From positions 1-64,000 of the forward strand of contig NZ_AKIW01000087.1 of the NCBI RefSeq assembly GCF_000282635.1: a stretch of DNA of 64,000 nucleotides, written 5' to 3'. A program made the translations under genes and the position numbers. Position 1 is the stretch's first letter; every line of letters starts with the position of its first letter. Below, piece by piece: positions 5,073 through 13,365 of this stretch. Source of the DNA: Variovorax sp. CF313. GTDB lineage: Bacteria > Pseudomonadota > Gammaproteobacteria > Burkholderiales > Burkholderiaceae_C. Below the pieces are notes generated by a model that saw nothing but the letters and a program-made list of their open reading frames with translations, did not search any database and was not told where the DNA came from.

Positions 5073-7841
5073 ATGGAAGTATCTGATGTTGAAGTTCCAG
5101 ACGATCTCACGCCCCAAGACCCGGAGAAGCCTCTTCGGGCAGGGCTGTCGAGCTTGATCCGTCGGGCGGCGGATGTCTGCAAGCTCTGTATTGAGGGGCT
5201 GCGCTATGTCGCCGCAACCATCGCAGACCCAGCTCGACGAGAGCGAAGTTCCGCGCGCCGAATGTCGGGGGCATTCCCCAGTAAGAAGAACGGCGTCACG
5301 GTGGGCTTCAAGACTCGTACGACAGAGTACGCGTTCATCCTGGCTGAGGAGATGTCGTCTCGGTCGATTGCCTATTTCAACGAGCCGCCGGGGATCAAGC
5401 TCAACTACATGTGCGCCAAGACGCACCGAATGAGGTCCTACTATCACCGACCAGACTTTCTGGTTGTCTATCCCGATTCATTTGAACTGGTTGACTGCAT
5501 GACGGAGGCGGGCATTCTCGAGGCCGCCAGCAAGCAGCCGGAGCTCTATCAGCAGCGGCCGGATGGCTCGTGGCGCAGCCCTCCAAAGGAAGAAGCTGCG
5601 GAGAAGCTCGGTCTGAAGCATCGCATCGTCAGCAGTCGCGCGATACCGCCGATCCTGACGGCGAATCTGGGCTTCTTGATGGACTACGTGCGAGCGGGTG
5701 AGTACCACTGGAATGGAGTGGCGGTCAAAGCGATATCGGACTTCCTGCGCAAGAACGCGCGCGCCACGGTTGCGGAGATTCTGAAAGCACTGTCCGCGAC
5801 AGCAGATGCCGATGATCTGTTCCGAGCAATTGCTCGTGGGCGGTTCAGTGTCGACCTCGAAAACGAACTCCTCGCCGAAGGCGAGCGGACTTACGTGTAC
5901 TTCGACCGAGCGACGATGGATGCGTATCGTGTTGCGCGAATCGCGGCCACCAAGTCGAGTCGTAGCCTCATCGCGTCGATATTCGACCTGGCAACTGGGA
6001 GCTCACTCATATGGGACGACCGTGAATGGACCGTGCTCAACAGCGGCGCTTCCGAGTTCACGTTGTTGGATGAGGGGGGAACGCTGCAATCACTCTCTCG
6101 CGATGCGTTCGAGAAGCTGTTCAAGGCCGGCGCCATCCGGCCCAAGAACGGGAGTGAATTGGCAAAAGCGACGGGTTCTTCCGAGGCATACAAGCTCCTG
6201 TCGCAGGCAGCGCCGTCAGATCTTGCTCGTGCACTGGCTGCGCACCGCCAGATTGCGCCTTTCTTGAATGGAACTTCGAAGGTTCCTGCTTCTCGCACTG
6301 AACGGCGAAAAATCGCCTGCTGGCGGTCTGCAGAGGCCAAATATGGAAATGGCTTTGTCGGGATCATTCCGCACTACAAAGAATGTGGGAATCGAACTCC
6401 CAGGTTGGCGCGGGAGGTTCTGGAGGTCATTGAAGAGCAGGTCAAAGAGCACTACGCAACTCCTAAGCGCGTACGTGCACTCAGGCTGTTCGAGCGGATC
6501 CAGGAGGCCTGCACCACTAAGCACTTGCAGATCCCGTCATACGGATACATTGCCAGATTCGTCAAGCGCTTCCCTTATCAGATGAAGCTCGCGCGCGAGG
6601 GCGCGCGCGCGGCTTACAACCTGGAGCCGCGGGCGGAGCCGGACGGCGATACCGCGCCTCATGATGCGATGCGGGCGTTTGAGAAGGCCTATTTGGATCA
6701 CACGGAAGTGGATCTTGAGCTTGTCTGTTCGAGGACGGGGAGGCCTCTCGGAAGGGTCTGGCTGACCCTCCTGGTGGATGATCTTACGGCGAAGATTCTT
6801 GCCTTCTACATCACATTTGCGCCACCGAGCTATCGCTCCGTTCTCATGGCGCTGCGCGATTGCGTAAGGCGCTGGGGGCGGCTGCCGGAGAGCATTGTCG
6901 TTGATGGTGGTCGTGAATTCCATTGCACTTGGTTCGAAGCCCTCGCCGCATTCTTCAGCGTGACCATCCTTCGCCGGCCCGCTGGCAAGGCTCGATTCGG
7001 ATCTCGCGGGGAGCGAATGTTTGGGACTGCAAACTCCCAGTTCTTCCACACGCTACTCGCCAACACGCAGAACAGGCGGAACGTGCGTCAGCTGACTCCG
7101 GAGGTTGACCCGAAGCATTTTGCTGTGTGGACACTTCCTGCGCTCTGCACTGCATTCGAGACTTACGTCAACGAGTATCACGCGCTCGATCACAGGCGCC
7201 TGCTCGTTACGCCCAATGAAGCCCACGAGCAGGATGTACGCGTGCACGGGAGCCGACCCGAGCGGCGTATCGTCTACGACCAGGATTTCCTCGTGAGTAC
7301 TTGCCCCACGACGAGGTCGGGCCGTGCCAAAGTGCAGCCGGACGGCGTCAAGATCAACTATCTGTACTACAACGCCCCGGGGCTTCGTGCCGTTCTCGGT
7401 AAGCGCGTCCCGGTGCGCTTCGATCCCATGGACATGAGCATTGCATATGCTCTTGTTGGTGGTTCATGGGTCACCTTGAAGTCCCGATTTGCAGCTGTTC
7501 TGACCAGGCGCACCGAGCGCGAATTAGCTCTCGCGCGCGAGGAATGGCTTCGGCGTCGCAGCCAAGTCGAAAAGGCCCGGCTCACCGAAACCGCATTCGT
7601 CAAGTTTTTGCTTGAGCTTGATGAAACCGAGGCGTTGCTGGTCGAGCAACTCCGTGCAAACGCGGAACGCGCTATCTTGGGCGCGGCTTCGCCGGGGGGC
7701 GACGACGACGAAGACGGTGGCGACGACGATGGCACGAACGACGACTCCGTAGACCCGGAGCCGGGGCCGGATGCACCGCTACCAGGAGCGCTCGAGAAGC
7801 TTACGGATGACGACCTTTTCCCAGTGGAGATTGAATCATGA
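5073..7841 (+). CDS. tnsAB: TnsA-TnsB fusion transposase
   Basis: 922 residues, starting at an ATG preceded by GAGG. Residues of about 75-215 are a TnsA-type endonuclease domain (TEYAFILAEE with E85; HRPDFLVVYP with D128), but the strand that should end Gln/Glu-x-Lys reads VDCMTEAG, so Met143 replaces the catalytic Lys. An HTH/linker region follows. Residues of about 540-700 are an rve/Mu-type core with D547 (EVDLEL), D611 (VVDGGREF) and E647 (SRGERMFG), a DD35E triad. A Mu C-terminal-like barrel follows, then an acidic tail rich in Asp, which may contact TnsC. It would cut and join transposon ends. TGA overlaps the next gene's ATG. Codon use is less GC-biased than in the core genes downstream. 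Confidence 0.85.
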   Translation: MEVSDVEVPDDLTPQDPEKPLRAGLSSLIRRAADVCKLCIEGLRYVAATIADPARRERSSARRMSGAFPSKKNGVTVGFKTRTTEYAFILAEEMSSRSIAYFNEPPGIKLNYMCAKTHRMRSYYHRPDFLVVYPDSFELVDCMTEAGILEAASKQPELYQQRPDGSWRSPPKEEAAEKLGLKHRIVSSRAIPPILTANLGFLMDYVRAGEYHWNGVAVKAISDFLRKNARATVAEILKALSATADADDLFRAIARGRFSVDLENELLAEGERTYVYFDRATMDAYRVARIAATKSSRSLIASIFDLATGSSLIWDDREWTVLNSGASEFTLLDEGGTLQSLSRDAFEKLFKAGAIRPKNGSELAKATGSSEAYKLLSQAAPSDLARALAAHRQIAPFLNGTSKVPASRTERRKIACWRSAEAKYGNGFVGIIPHYKECGNRTPRLAREVLEVIEEQVKEHYATPKRVRALRLFERIQEACTTKHLQIPSYGYIARFVKRFPYQMKLAREGARAAYNLEPRAEPDGDTAPHDAMRAFEKAYLDHTEVDLELVCSRTGRPLGRVWLTLLVDDLTAKILAFYITFAPPSYRSVLMALRDCVRRWGRLPESIVVDGGREFHCTWFEALAAFFSVTILRRPAGKARFGSRGERMFGTANSQFFHTLLANTQNRRNVRQLTPEVDPKHFAVWTLPALCTAFETYVNEYHALDHRRLLVTPNEAHEQDVRVHGSRPERRIVYDQDFLVSTCPTTRSGRAKVQPDGVKINYLYYNAPGLRAVLGKRVPVRFDPMDMSIAYALVGGSWVTLKSRFAAVLTRRTERELALAREEWLRRRSQVEKARLTETAFVKFLLELDETEALLVEQLRANAERAILGAASPGGDDDEDGGDDDGTNDDSVDPEPGPDAPLPGALEKLTDDDLFPVEIES

Positions 7842-8977
7842 GCAACTCAGATTTTTCTCGCGATGAAGAAGCCTACAAGGCACTCGGAGTTAAGCACGCT
7901 CTTCATGATGAAGCGCTGGACAAGATCAAGTTCTTGACACTTTTCTGTTCCAGCATCAACTTCATCATTCTTTCAGGACCGACTGGAGTCGGAAAGACCC
8001 ACCTTCTGAAGCGCCTCGTTTTGGCCATCTGGGAGGCGTTTGCCACGCTTGTTCAAACGGTCCCCTCATGCGTACCTGTCCTGTTCACCACAGCGGTCGC
8101 GCACGGTGCACGCAGCTTTGATTTCAAGCGGCTCTATCGTGATGGCTTGATCGGGTTAGGGGACCTTTTTGTCGATCGCCGCATGGCTCATGGTGTCAGA
8201 AGGGCCGGTGACGTGGTCGTCGACAGGGTTTCGACGACAACTTCGGAGATGCGCTATGCGCTTGAATGCGAATTCCAGGAGCGCGGGACGAAGTTCTGGA
8301 TCATCGACGAGGCGCAGCACATCCTTCTTGGGGGAAAGAGTGGTTCCGTTGTAGATCAATTTGATGTTCTCAAGTCGATCGCGCAAACCAGTGACATCAA
8401 GATCCTTCTATGTGGGACCTATCGACTGCCGGAGCTATTGCGCATATCCGGTCAAGTGATGCGTCGCAGTAGCACGGTTCAGTACAACTGCTATCGAAGC
8501 AATGTTGAGGAGGAACTGCGTCAGTTTGTAAGCGTCGCGAAGACGCTGATGTCGAAGTTGCCTGTGAATGGCTTTCCGGATGCTGCGGCCAATGCAGACC
8601 TTTTCTATGGAGGCTCGCTGGGGTGTGTAGGTGTTCTCAAGGATTGGATCGCACGAGCATGGGCTGCGGCTCACTTTGCAGGGAGGAGCGAAATCATCCT
8701 GGATGACTTTTTGTCTACGAAGATAGACAACGAGGCGCTTGAGCAGATGATCGACGAGATTGCTTGGGGCGATGCGGGTCATGGCAAGCTTGAATGGCGC
8801 CTCAACCGCAACGGCAAGGGAACTGCCAAAAATGTGTGTCGAAAGGGTAAGCAGGCGAAGGGATCAGCTCATCCTCGTCGCCCAGGAGAGCGGAACCCCA
8901 CTAGGGACCGCGTCGGGCCGATGAAGCCCAAGACTGACGGGGCGGCGTCAGAAGGCGAGGAGAAGTCCGATGACTAA
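7838..8977 (+). CDS. tnsC: TnsC/TniB-type AAA+ transposition ATPase
   Basis: 379 residues. It overlaps tnsAB by ATGA. The Walker A is GPTGVGKT (residues 47-54) and the Walker B is FWIIDEAQH with D157/E158. A sensor-like segment ILLCGTYRLPEL follows, then a helical lid. In Tn7-like systems this ATPase links the target-bound TniQ/TnsD protein to the transposase and decides where insertion happens. The last about 60 residues are basic and low-complexity (KGTAKNVCRKGKQAKG), perhaps for DNA or TnsB contact. It overlaps tniQ by 8 bp, so the three proteins are probably made together. Confidence 0.85.
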   Translation: MSNSDFSRDEEAYKALGVKHALHDEALDKIKFLTLFCSSINFIILSGPTGVGKTHLLKRLVLAIWEAFATLVQTVPSCVPVLFTTAVAHGARSFDFKRLYRDGLIGLGDLFVDRRMAHGVRRAGDVVVDRVSTTTSEMRYALECEFQERGTKFWIIDEAQHILLGGKSGSVVDQFDVLKSIAQTSDIKILLCGTYRLPELLRISGQVMRRSSTVQYNCYRSNVEEELRQFVSVAKTLMSKLPVNGFPDAAANADLFYGGSLGCVGVLKDWIARAWAAAHFAGRSEIILDDFLSTKIDNEALEQMIDEIAWGDAGHGKLEWRLNRNGKGTAKNVCRKGKQAKGSAHPRRPGERNPTRDRVGPMKPKTDGAASEGEEKSDD

Positions 8978-10358
8978 AAGTGCTCCTGCTTTGCGGCTTC
9001 CGATCGGCAAGCGCGCGGAGCCAGGCGAAGGCGAGAGTACGCCTGAGCCTACAAGGCTCTACAGCCTGAATCCTGAGGGGGCAGGGACACCGTTTGTCGA
9101 ATCAATCGACAGCTATGCGTTTCGCTTGGTGGGGCGGCATCGGGTTCGACGATGCGTATTGGATGAGTTGATTCGCGGCTGCTTGCCTGAGGACATAGGT
9201 GGATTTGACCGGGTGGGAACAGTCGATGCTCCTACGACTCGAGGGCGCGACTATGCTCGGGCATTGGCAGATCTGACAGGGGTCCCCGCTGTCGCAGAAC
9301 TCGGCCTTCATGCGTATGCCGGGACTCTATGCAGATATCGTGCCCTCAAGCCGATTCGGGCATGGTGTGGGCAATGCTTTCTGCAATCTCGAGAGGCCGG
9401 GCTGCCGGCTGTCTGGCCGCTGCTATGGGCATTGTCGACCACAGAGATCTGCCTAAAGCATACCGTCTACCTGCAGACTCAGTGCCTGAACTGCGGCGGC
9501 AGATTCTTGAGCAGTCGGCAATGGTGTGGGCCGCTTGACCATTGTCCTCAATGCGGCAGCGATCTTGCTGGTGCCTCGCCCGAGCAACTGGAGCATGCGA
9601 GTTTCCGGGCGAAGGAACGAAGCGAATCCGCGACATTTGATCGACTGTCCGTAGAACTCTCTGCCGAACTGGTGGCGTCGACACCCCGCGTCCTTCGCGA
9701 AGAACTGGCTCTTGAGGTCGGTATCGAGCCATTGTTGGAGCGAGTCGCTTCGTTGAGTATTGCCGACTCTGCGGGGGCTCTGGGGCGCCATGCTCGATTG
9801 CAGAAGTCAACGATGCACGATCTGCGCCACGGAAGGGGAGGGGCAAACCTCCCAAACTTGACCCGCTTGGCGATAGTCGCGCAGGTTTCCCTTGCGGGGG
9901 TGTTGGTTCCGACGCTTTGGAGGTTGAATCCCCCGGACGCTACTTGGGAAATGCAATTGCCACAGCCAAAACAACGTTGTCTGCGCGATTGGACTCGAAT
10001 TCGCGCGGAGAGCGCCGGGATTGCCGCGGGACCGGAGGCGGCGTCACCGACGGCGATTGCGAAGCAGTTGAGCATCGATCCCCGGCTATTTCGGGAGCGA
10101 ATGGGCGATCTCGCCCAGGAGATGAGGCGTCGCGCACAGGTGGAGCGGGCGCGCCGTGTTGAGGAACGGGTCGCACAGCTGACCCTACGCATCATGGAGC
10201 AGCGGAAAGCTCTTCTTGGCTCGGCCCAGCGACCATCCTGCCGGCGCATCGCCAACCAGATTCGGTTGTCACGCGACAACAAGATCTTCAAAATGAGCTG
10301 GAAGCGCAGTCTGCAACTTGCTGCGCGGCCCGCAGAAGTGCGGGCTGACGGCCAGTGA
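8970..10358 (+). CDS. tniQ: TniQ/TnsD-family target-selection protein
   Basis: 462 residues. An N-terminal TniQ signature (GTPFVESIDSYAFRLVGRH) is followed by two zinc-finger clusters: C133-C136 with C161 and H164, and C172-C175 with C192-C195. A longer C-terminal part with HTH-like segments (PTAIAKQLSIDPRLFRERM and CRRIANQIRLSRD) resembles TnsD more than the short TniQ proteins of CRISPR-associated elements. TnsD-type proteins bind a fixed chromosomal site. The adjacent tRNA-Arg gene is the natural candidate. No CRISPR-Cas genes are nearby. The family call is firm; the tRNA specificity is inference from position. Confidence 0.8.
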   Translation: MTKSAPALRLPIGKRAEPGEGESTPEPTRLYSLNPEGAGTPFVESIDSYAFRLVGRHRVRRCVLDELIRGCLPEDIGGFDRVGTVDAPTTRGRDYARALADLTGVPAVAELGLHAYAGTLCRYRALKPIRAWCGQCFLQSREAGLPAVWPLLWALSTTEICLKHTVYLQTQCLNCGGRFLSSRQWCGPLDHCPQCGSDLAGASPEQLEHASFRAKERSESATFDRLSVELSAELVASTPRVLREELALEVGIEPLLERVASLSIADSAGALGRHARLQKSTMHDLRHGRGGANLPNLTRLAIVAQVSLAGVLVPTLWRLNPPDATWEMQLPQPKQRCLRDWTRIRAESAGIAAGPEAASPTAIAKQLSIDPRLFRERMGDLAQEMRRRAQVERARRVEERVAQLTLRIMEQRKALLGSAQRPSCRRIANQIRLSRDNKIFKMSWKRSLQLAARPAEVRADGQ

Positions 10359-10486
10359 ATAGAGCGGCACGCGCCGGTTTTGGGGATCTACGGTAGATTG
10401 GCCGAGAAAAAATCTACTCAATGCGCGCTGAATGGCCAGAGTTTGCCTCGAGTCACAACTTTGTGGGGGAACGTGGAGCAACAAAA
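10359..10486. other. Presumed transposon right-end region
   Basis: Between the tniQ stop and the tRNA-Arg 3' end. Read inward from 10483 it begins TGTTGCTCCACG, with the TGT/ACA terminus expected for Tn7-like elements. Two related internal segments (ATCTACGGTAGATTGGCC near 10387 and ATCTACTCAATGCG with AATGGCC near 10412) could be transposase binding sites, and CACAACTTTGTG (10454-10465) is a small palindrome. No gene is present here. The terminus is a hypothesis without the other end. Confidence 0.4.
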
Positions 10487-10563
10487 TGGCCTGCCCGGAG
10501 GGGATCGAACCCCCGACAACCTGCTTAGAAGGCAGGTGCTCTATCCAACTGAGCTACGGGCAG
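10487..10563 (-). tRNA. tRNA-Arg (anticodon TCT)
   Basis: The 77 nt folds as a full cloverleaf. The acceptor pairs CTGCCCG with CGGGCAG; the D-arm is GCTCAGTTGGATAGAGC; the anticodon stem-loop CCTGC-CTTCTAA-GCAGG gives TCT; the T-arm has TTCGATC. The CCA end is encoded. It is transcribed toward the transposition genes, so its 3' end faces the presumed transposon terminus a few bases away. Confidence 0.95.
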
Positions 10564-10566
10564 ATT

Positions 10567-10587
10567 CCGGGCTGGAGGCAAGCCCGG
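10567..10587. repeat. Hairpin just upstream of tRNA-Arg
   Basis: Perfect arms CCGGGCT and AGCCCGG with a 7 nt loop, 4 bp from the tRNA 5' end. It could be part of the precursor leader. The rest of 10588-10844 shows no gene. Confidence 0.35.
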
Positions 10588-10844
10588 AAAATCAACGACT
10601 TAGATGCTTTACCTTCAGTCGGCAGCGGCGGATTCTACCGAGTTCCGCGCCTTGACTTGCGGGGCGGGACCGTAGTTCGAAGCCGTGCGGGAGCCGAATC
10701 GGTTTTGATTCGGGGGGAAGTCTAATTTCGTAGTCAGGGAAGGCCTGACCGAATCCGCGTGGCGCCAAAGCTGCGCGAGTGGGTTGAACACACTGTTCAG
10801 CACGTTTCTTGAGCGTTACATTCCATGGAACTATCAAGGGCGAT

Positions 10845-12179
10845 ATGAACGAAGATGGTCAAAAAGCACTGCCATTGCTTTACCTGTCGGTTTCGGGGAA
10901 ATTCCTTATCGCGTTAATTGGTGCCACCGCGTGGATGGGATTTTCAATATGGGCTGCGGAGGCGTGGCTGGCCGATTTGAAGAATTACCTCGGTGCCGTG
11001 CTGGCCATTTTCCTGGTATATGGCATTGCCATTATTCCGGGCTTCATGAATGCCTTCATGGCCATAAGCCTGCTGCTCGACAAGAGGCCGACGCATTCCC
11101 CGCTGTCTGTCTATCCACCGATTTCAATTCTGGTGGCCGCTTACAACGAGGAAGCCTCCATTGAGGAGACGCTTGCCAGCATCGGGCGCCAGAATTATCC
11201 CGGCGAACTGCAGGTTCTCGTGATCAATGACGGATCCACGGACAACACTTCTCTTGTCGTTCAGCGAATCAAGGATCAGTACCCCTGGCTCACCTTCGTT
11301 GATCTGAAAAAAAACGGAGGCAAAGCCCGGGCCTTGAATATCGGATTCAAGGAAGTCTTGCATGACCTGGTTGTTACCGTGGATGCCGACTCTTTTCTGT
11401 ACCGAGGAGCGCTCGCCAGTATTGTCGAGCGTTACCGGGCCGATCCACCCAATACCCGGGCCGTCGCAGGAAAGATCCTGGTCCGGAACTCGAGGCAAAA
11501 TTGGATTACCCGCTGCCAGGAATGGGACTATTTTCACGGTATCGCAGCAATCAAGCGGGTGCAATCGCTGTTCCAAGGCACATTGGTTGCGCAGGGTGCG
11601 TTTTCCATTTACGACCGGGCCGCGCTGATCGAGGTTGGAGGGTGGCCTGAGTGCGTGGGAGAGGACATCGTGCTGACGTGGGCCCTGCTGAAAGCCGGGT
11701 ACCGGGTGGGTCACTGTGAGGATGCGTGCTTGTTTACCAATGTGCCCAGCACCGTCAGGCAGTTGGTCAAGCAGCGCCAGCGATGGGCACGCGGCATGAC
11801 CGAGGCCTTTGTCAAGCACCCGGGAATCCTCTTCAAACCCAGGTTGTCGACATTTTTCATTTATTGGAACCTGGTATTTCCATGGCTGGATCTGGCATAC
11901 ACCATCGGATTCATTCCAGGAATCATATTCGCGCTTTTCGGTTATTACTGGATTGTGGGCGTAATGACGCTCGCGCTGATACCGGCGGCATTCGCGTTGA
12001 GTCTTCTGATGTTTTCGATCGAACGCAGAATGTTCAAGAAAACGGGCTTGGTCGTGCGAAAAAATATCCAGGGCTTCTTCGTTTATGTGCTCTTGTACAG
12101 CCTGCTGCTGCAGCCCGCCAGTATTCTCGGATATCTGGATGAGCTGTTCAGAAAGCCCAAGGCCTGGGGGACGAAATGA
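10845..12179 (+). CDS. Processive family 2 glycosyltransferase, exopolysaccharide synthase
   Basis: 444 residues from the ATG at 10845, which has AAGGG just upstream; a TTG 36 bp earlier is a weaker start. Two N-terminal membrane helices come first. The GT2 catalytic domain follows with VINDGSTDN, TVDADS (metal-binding DxD type), GEDIVLTW and QRQRWARG, the hallmark of processive synthases such as PgaC, IcaA and HmsR. Several C-terminal helices form the export channel. It would polymerise a beta-linked sugar, possibly N-acetylglucosamine, at the inner membrane. Its stop overlaps the outer-membrane barrel gene by ATGA. GC is lower than in the flanking core genes. Confidence 0.8.
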   Translation: MNEDGQKALPLLYLSVSGKFLIALIGATAWMGFSIWAAEAWLADLKNYLGAVLAIFLVYGIAIIPGFMNAFMAISLLLDKRPTHSPLSVYPPISILVAAYNEEASIEETLASIGRQNYPGELQVLVINDGSTDNTSLVVQRIKDQYPWLTFVDLKKNGGKARALNIGFKEVLHDLVVTVDADSFLYRGALASIVERYRADPPNTRAVAGKILVRNSRQNWITRCQEWDYFHGIAAIKRVQSLFQGTLVAQGAFSIYDRAALIEVGGWPECVGEDIVLTWALLKAGYRVGHCEDACLFTNVPSTVRQLVKQRQRWARGMTEAFVKHPGILFKPRLSTFFIYWNLVFPWLDLAYTIGFIPGIIFALFGYYWIVGVMTLALIPAAFALSLLMFSIERRMFKKTGLVVRKNIQGFFVYVLLYSLLLQPASILGYLDELFRKPKAWGTK

Positions 12180-13132
12180 TGGGGGCATTGAGATATTCCA
12201 TTGCCGTCCTCTCTGGGGCCGTGGTGCTGGCTGGACCCTGTAAAGCCGACGAAGAAAAAGGCAAGGAAAAACCAAGCGACATGGCTTTTGGCACGGAATT
12301 TTTCCTGACCAGCGACAGCGACAATTTTCAATCGAGGAGGGTGTCGGCCGAATTCTTCCCCGCTTTCGAGAATGCCGATCGCTACCTGGGTTTTCGTCTC
12401 TCCGACTACCAATACAAGCAAAATAGCTGGCAAAGGGCCGGAAAGAAGATTTCATTTCTAGCCCGTTCGATCGAATCCAGGACTGGCGATGGAGGGGCCC
12501 TGGAGGCCGGCCTGTTTCAGCAGGGAGGACACACGCTGCTGACACTGGACGGCAGTTACCGCATGTCACCCACGAAGAGTACCGCGGTGGAGTTTCTCGT
12601 AACCCGCGACTGGGTGGAAACTCCGAAGTCCCTGGACCGCGGGATCGATTTTTCGTTTGTCGGGGTTGCCGTGGACCAGGGGCTGGGAAGCCATTTGACC
12701 CTGGTCGGACTGCTGGGGCAGCAATATTTTTCGGACGGCAACCGACGGGACCATGCCCGCCTGCGGCTGATCTATCAGCCGTCACTCGATCTGGGGCTGA
12801 CCTTGCAGGCGCGCTATCGAACGTACCGAAGCACCCGTGAGGACGTGGACAGAGCCTATTTCAATCCGAAGAGCTACAGCGAGTCGATGCTGGCGATCGG
12901 CTGGCGGCACCGCTTCCAGGGATGGACGGCTTCCCTGACGGCGGGGCTTGGCAATGAGACGATCAATCACGATTTGAATCAACCAACGAGATTGTTCGAC
13001 CTGAGCCTTCAAAGTCCGGTCAGGGGCTCGCAGGTATTTCGTTTTGGCGCGGGCTACAGCCGCAGCACTACCTTTTCGGGGCCCAGCTACCACTACCGAT
13101 ACCTGCGCGGCGAATGGGTGGTCCTTTTTTGA
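12176..13132 (+). CDS. Outer-membrane beta-barrel, PgaA-barrel-like exporter
   Basis: 318 residues with a signal peptide (MMGALRYSIAVLSGAVVLA to CKADEE). The remainder alternates short amphipathic strands and ends in VVLF, the terminal Phe typical of outer-membrane barrels. The segment VDRAYFNPKSYSESMLAIG resembles the barrel part of PgaA-type polysaccharide exporters, but the long TPR region of PgaA is absent. It is translationally coupled to the GT2 synthase (4 bp overlap), so it probably exports that product. The PgaA relation is a judgement from pattern. Confidence 0.6.
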   Translation: MMGALRYSIAVLSGAVVLAGPCKADEEKGKEKPSDMAFGTEFFLTSDSDNFQSRRVSAEFFPAFENADRYLGFRLSDYQYKQNSWQRAGKKISFLARSIESRTGDGGALEAGLFQQGGHTLLTLDGSYRMSPTKSTAVEFLVTRDWVETPKSLDRGIDFSFVGVAVDQGLGSHLTLVGLLGQQYFSDGNRRDHARLRLIYQPSLDLGLTLQARYRTYRSTREDVDRAYFNPKSYSESMLAIGWRHRFQGWTASLTAGLGNETINHDLNQPTRLFDLSLQSPVRGSQVFRFGAGYSRSTTFSGPSYHYRYLRGEWVVLF

Positions 13133-13199
13133 GCGCAAGGCCCGCACCCGAAGTGAACACTGCCGACGGCATACAGGGACACCATCACGCAGAAACGAA

Positions 13200-13233
13200 A
13201 ATGCGGACAGCCACTTGAGTGACTGTCCGCATT
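13200..13233 (-). terminator. Rho-independent terminator of tRNA-Pro
   Basis: Arms AATGCGGACAG and CTGTCCGCATT are perfect, and four more pairs follow inside a single mismatch. On the minus strand the hairpin is followed by TTTCGTTT, directly downstream of tRNA-Pro. On the plus strand GCGTTTT follows, so it may also end the barrel gene's transcript. Confidence 0.8.
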
Positions 13234-13243
13234 GCGTTTTCTA

Positions 13244-13320
<77 letters not shown>

Positions 13321-13365
13321 ACAAGCCTTTGATTCTAGCCCGGATATTGGCTCTTCTCGGACTTC

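Larger units (their letters stand above)
5073..10483 (+). mobile_element. Tn7-like transposition module next to tRNA-Arg
   Basis: A TnsA-TnsB fusion, a TnsC-type ATPase and a TniQ protein form one overlapping operon ending 128 bp from the 3' end of tRNA-Arg. These three functions are the core of Tn7-like elements: end cleavage and joining, target-complex ATPase, and target selection. A terminus of the form ...ACA can be placed at 10481-10483. The opposite end was not found and may be upstream of the window or among the accessory genes, so the left boundary given here is only the start of the operon. Confidence 0.75.

Noticed and set aside
4435-10486. A CRISPR-associated transposon.
   Set aside because: There are no cas genes, no repeat-spacer array, and the TniQ is a long TnsD-like zinc-finger type rather than the short Cascade-bound form.
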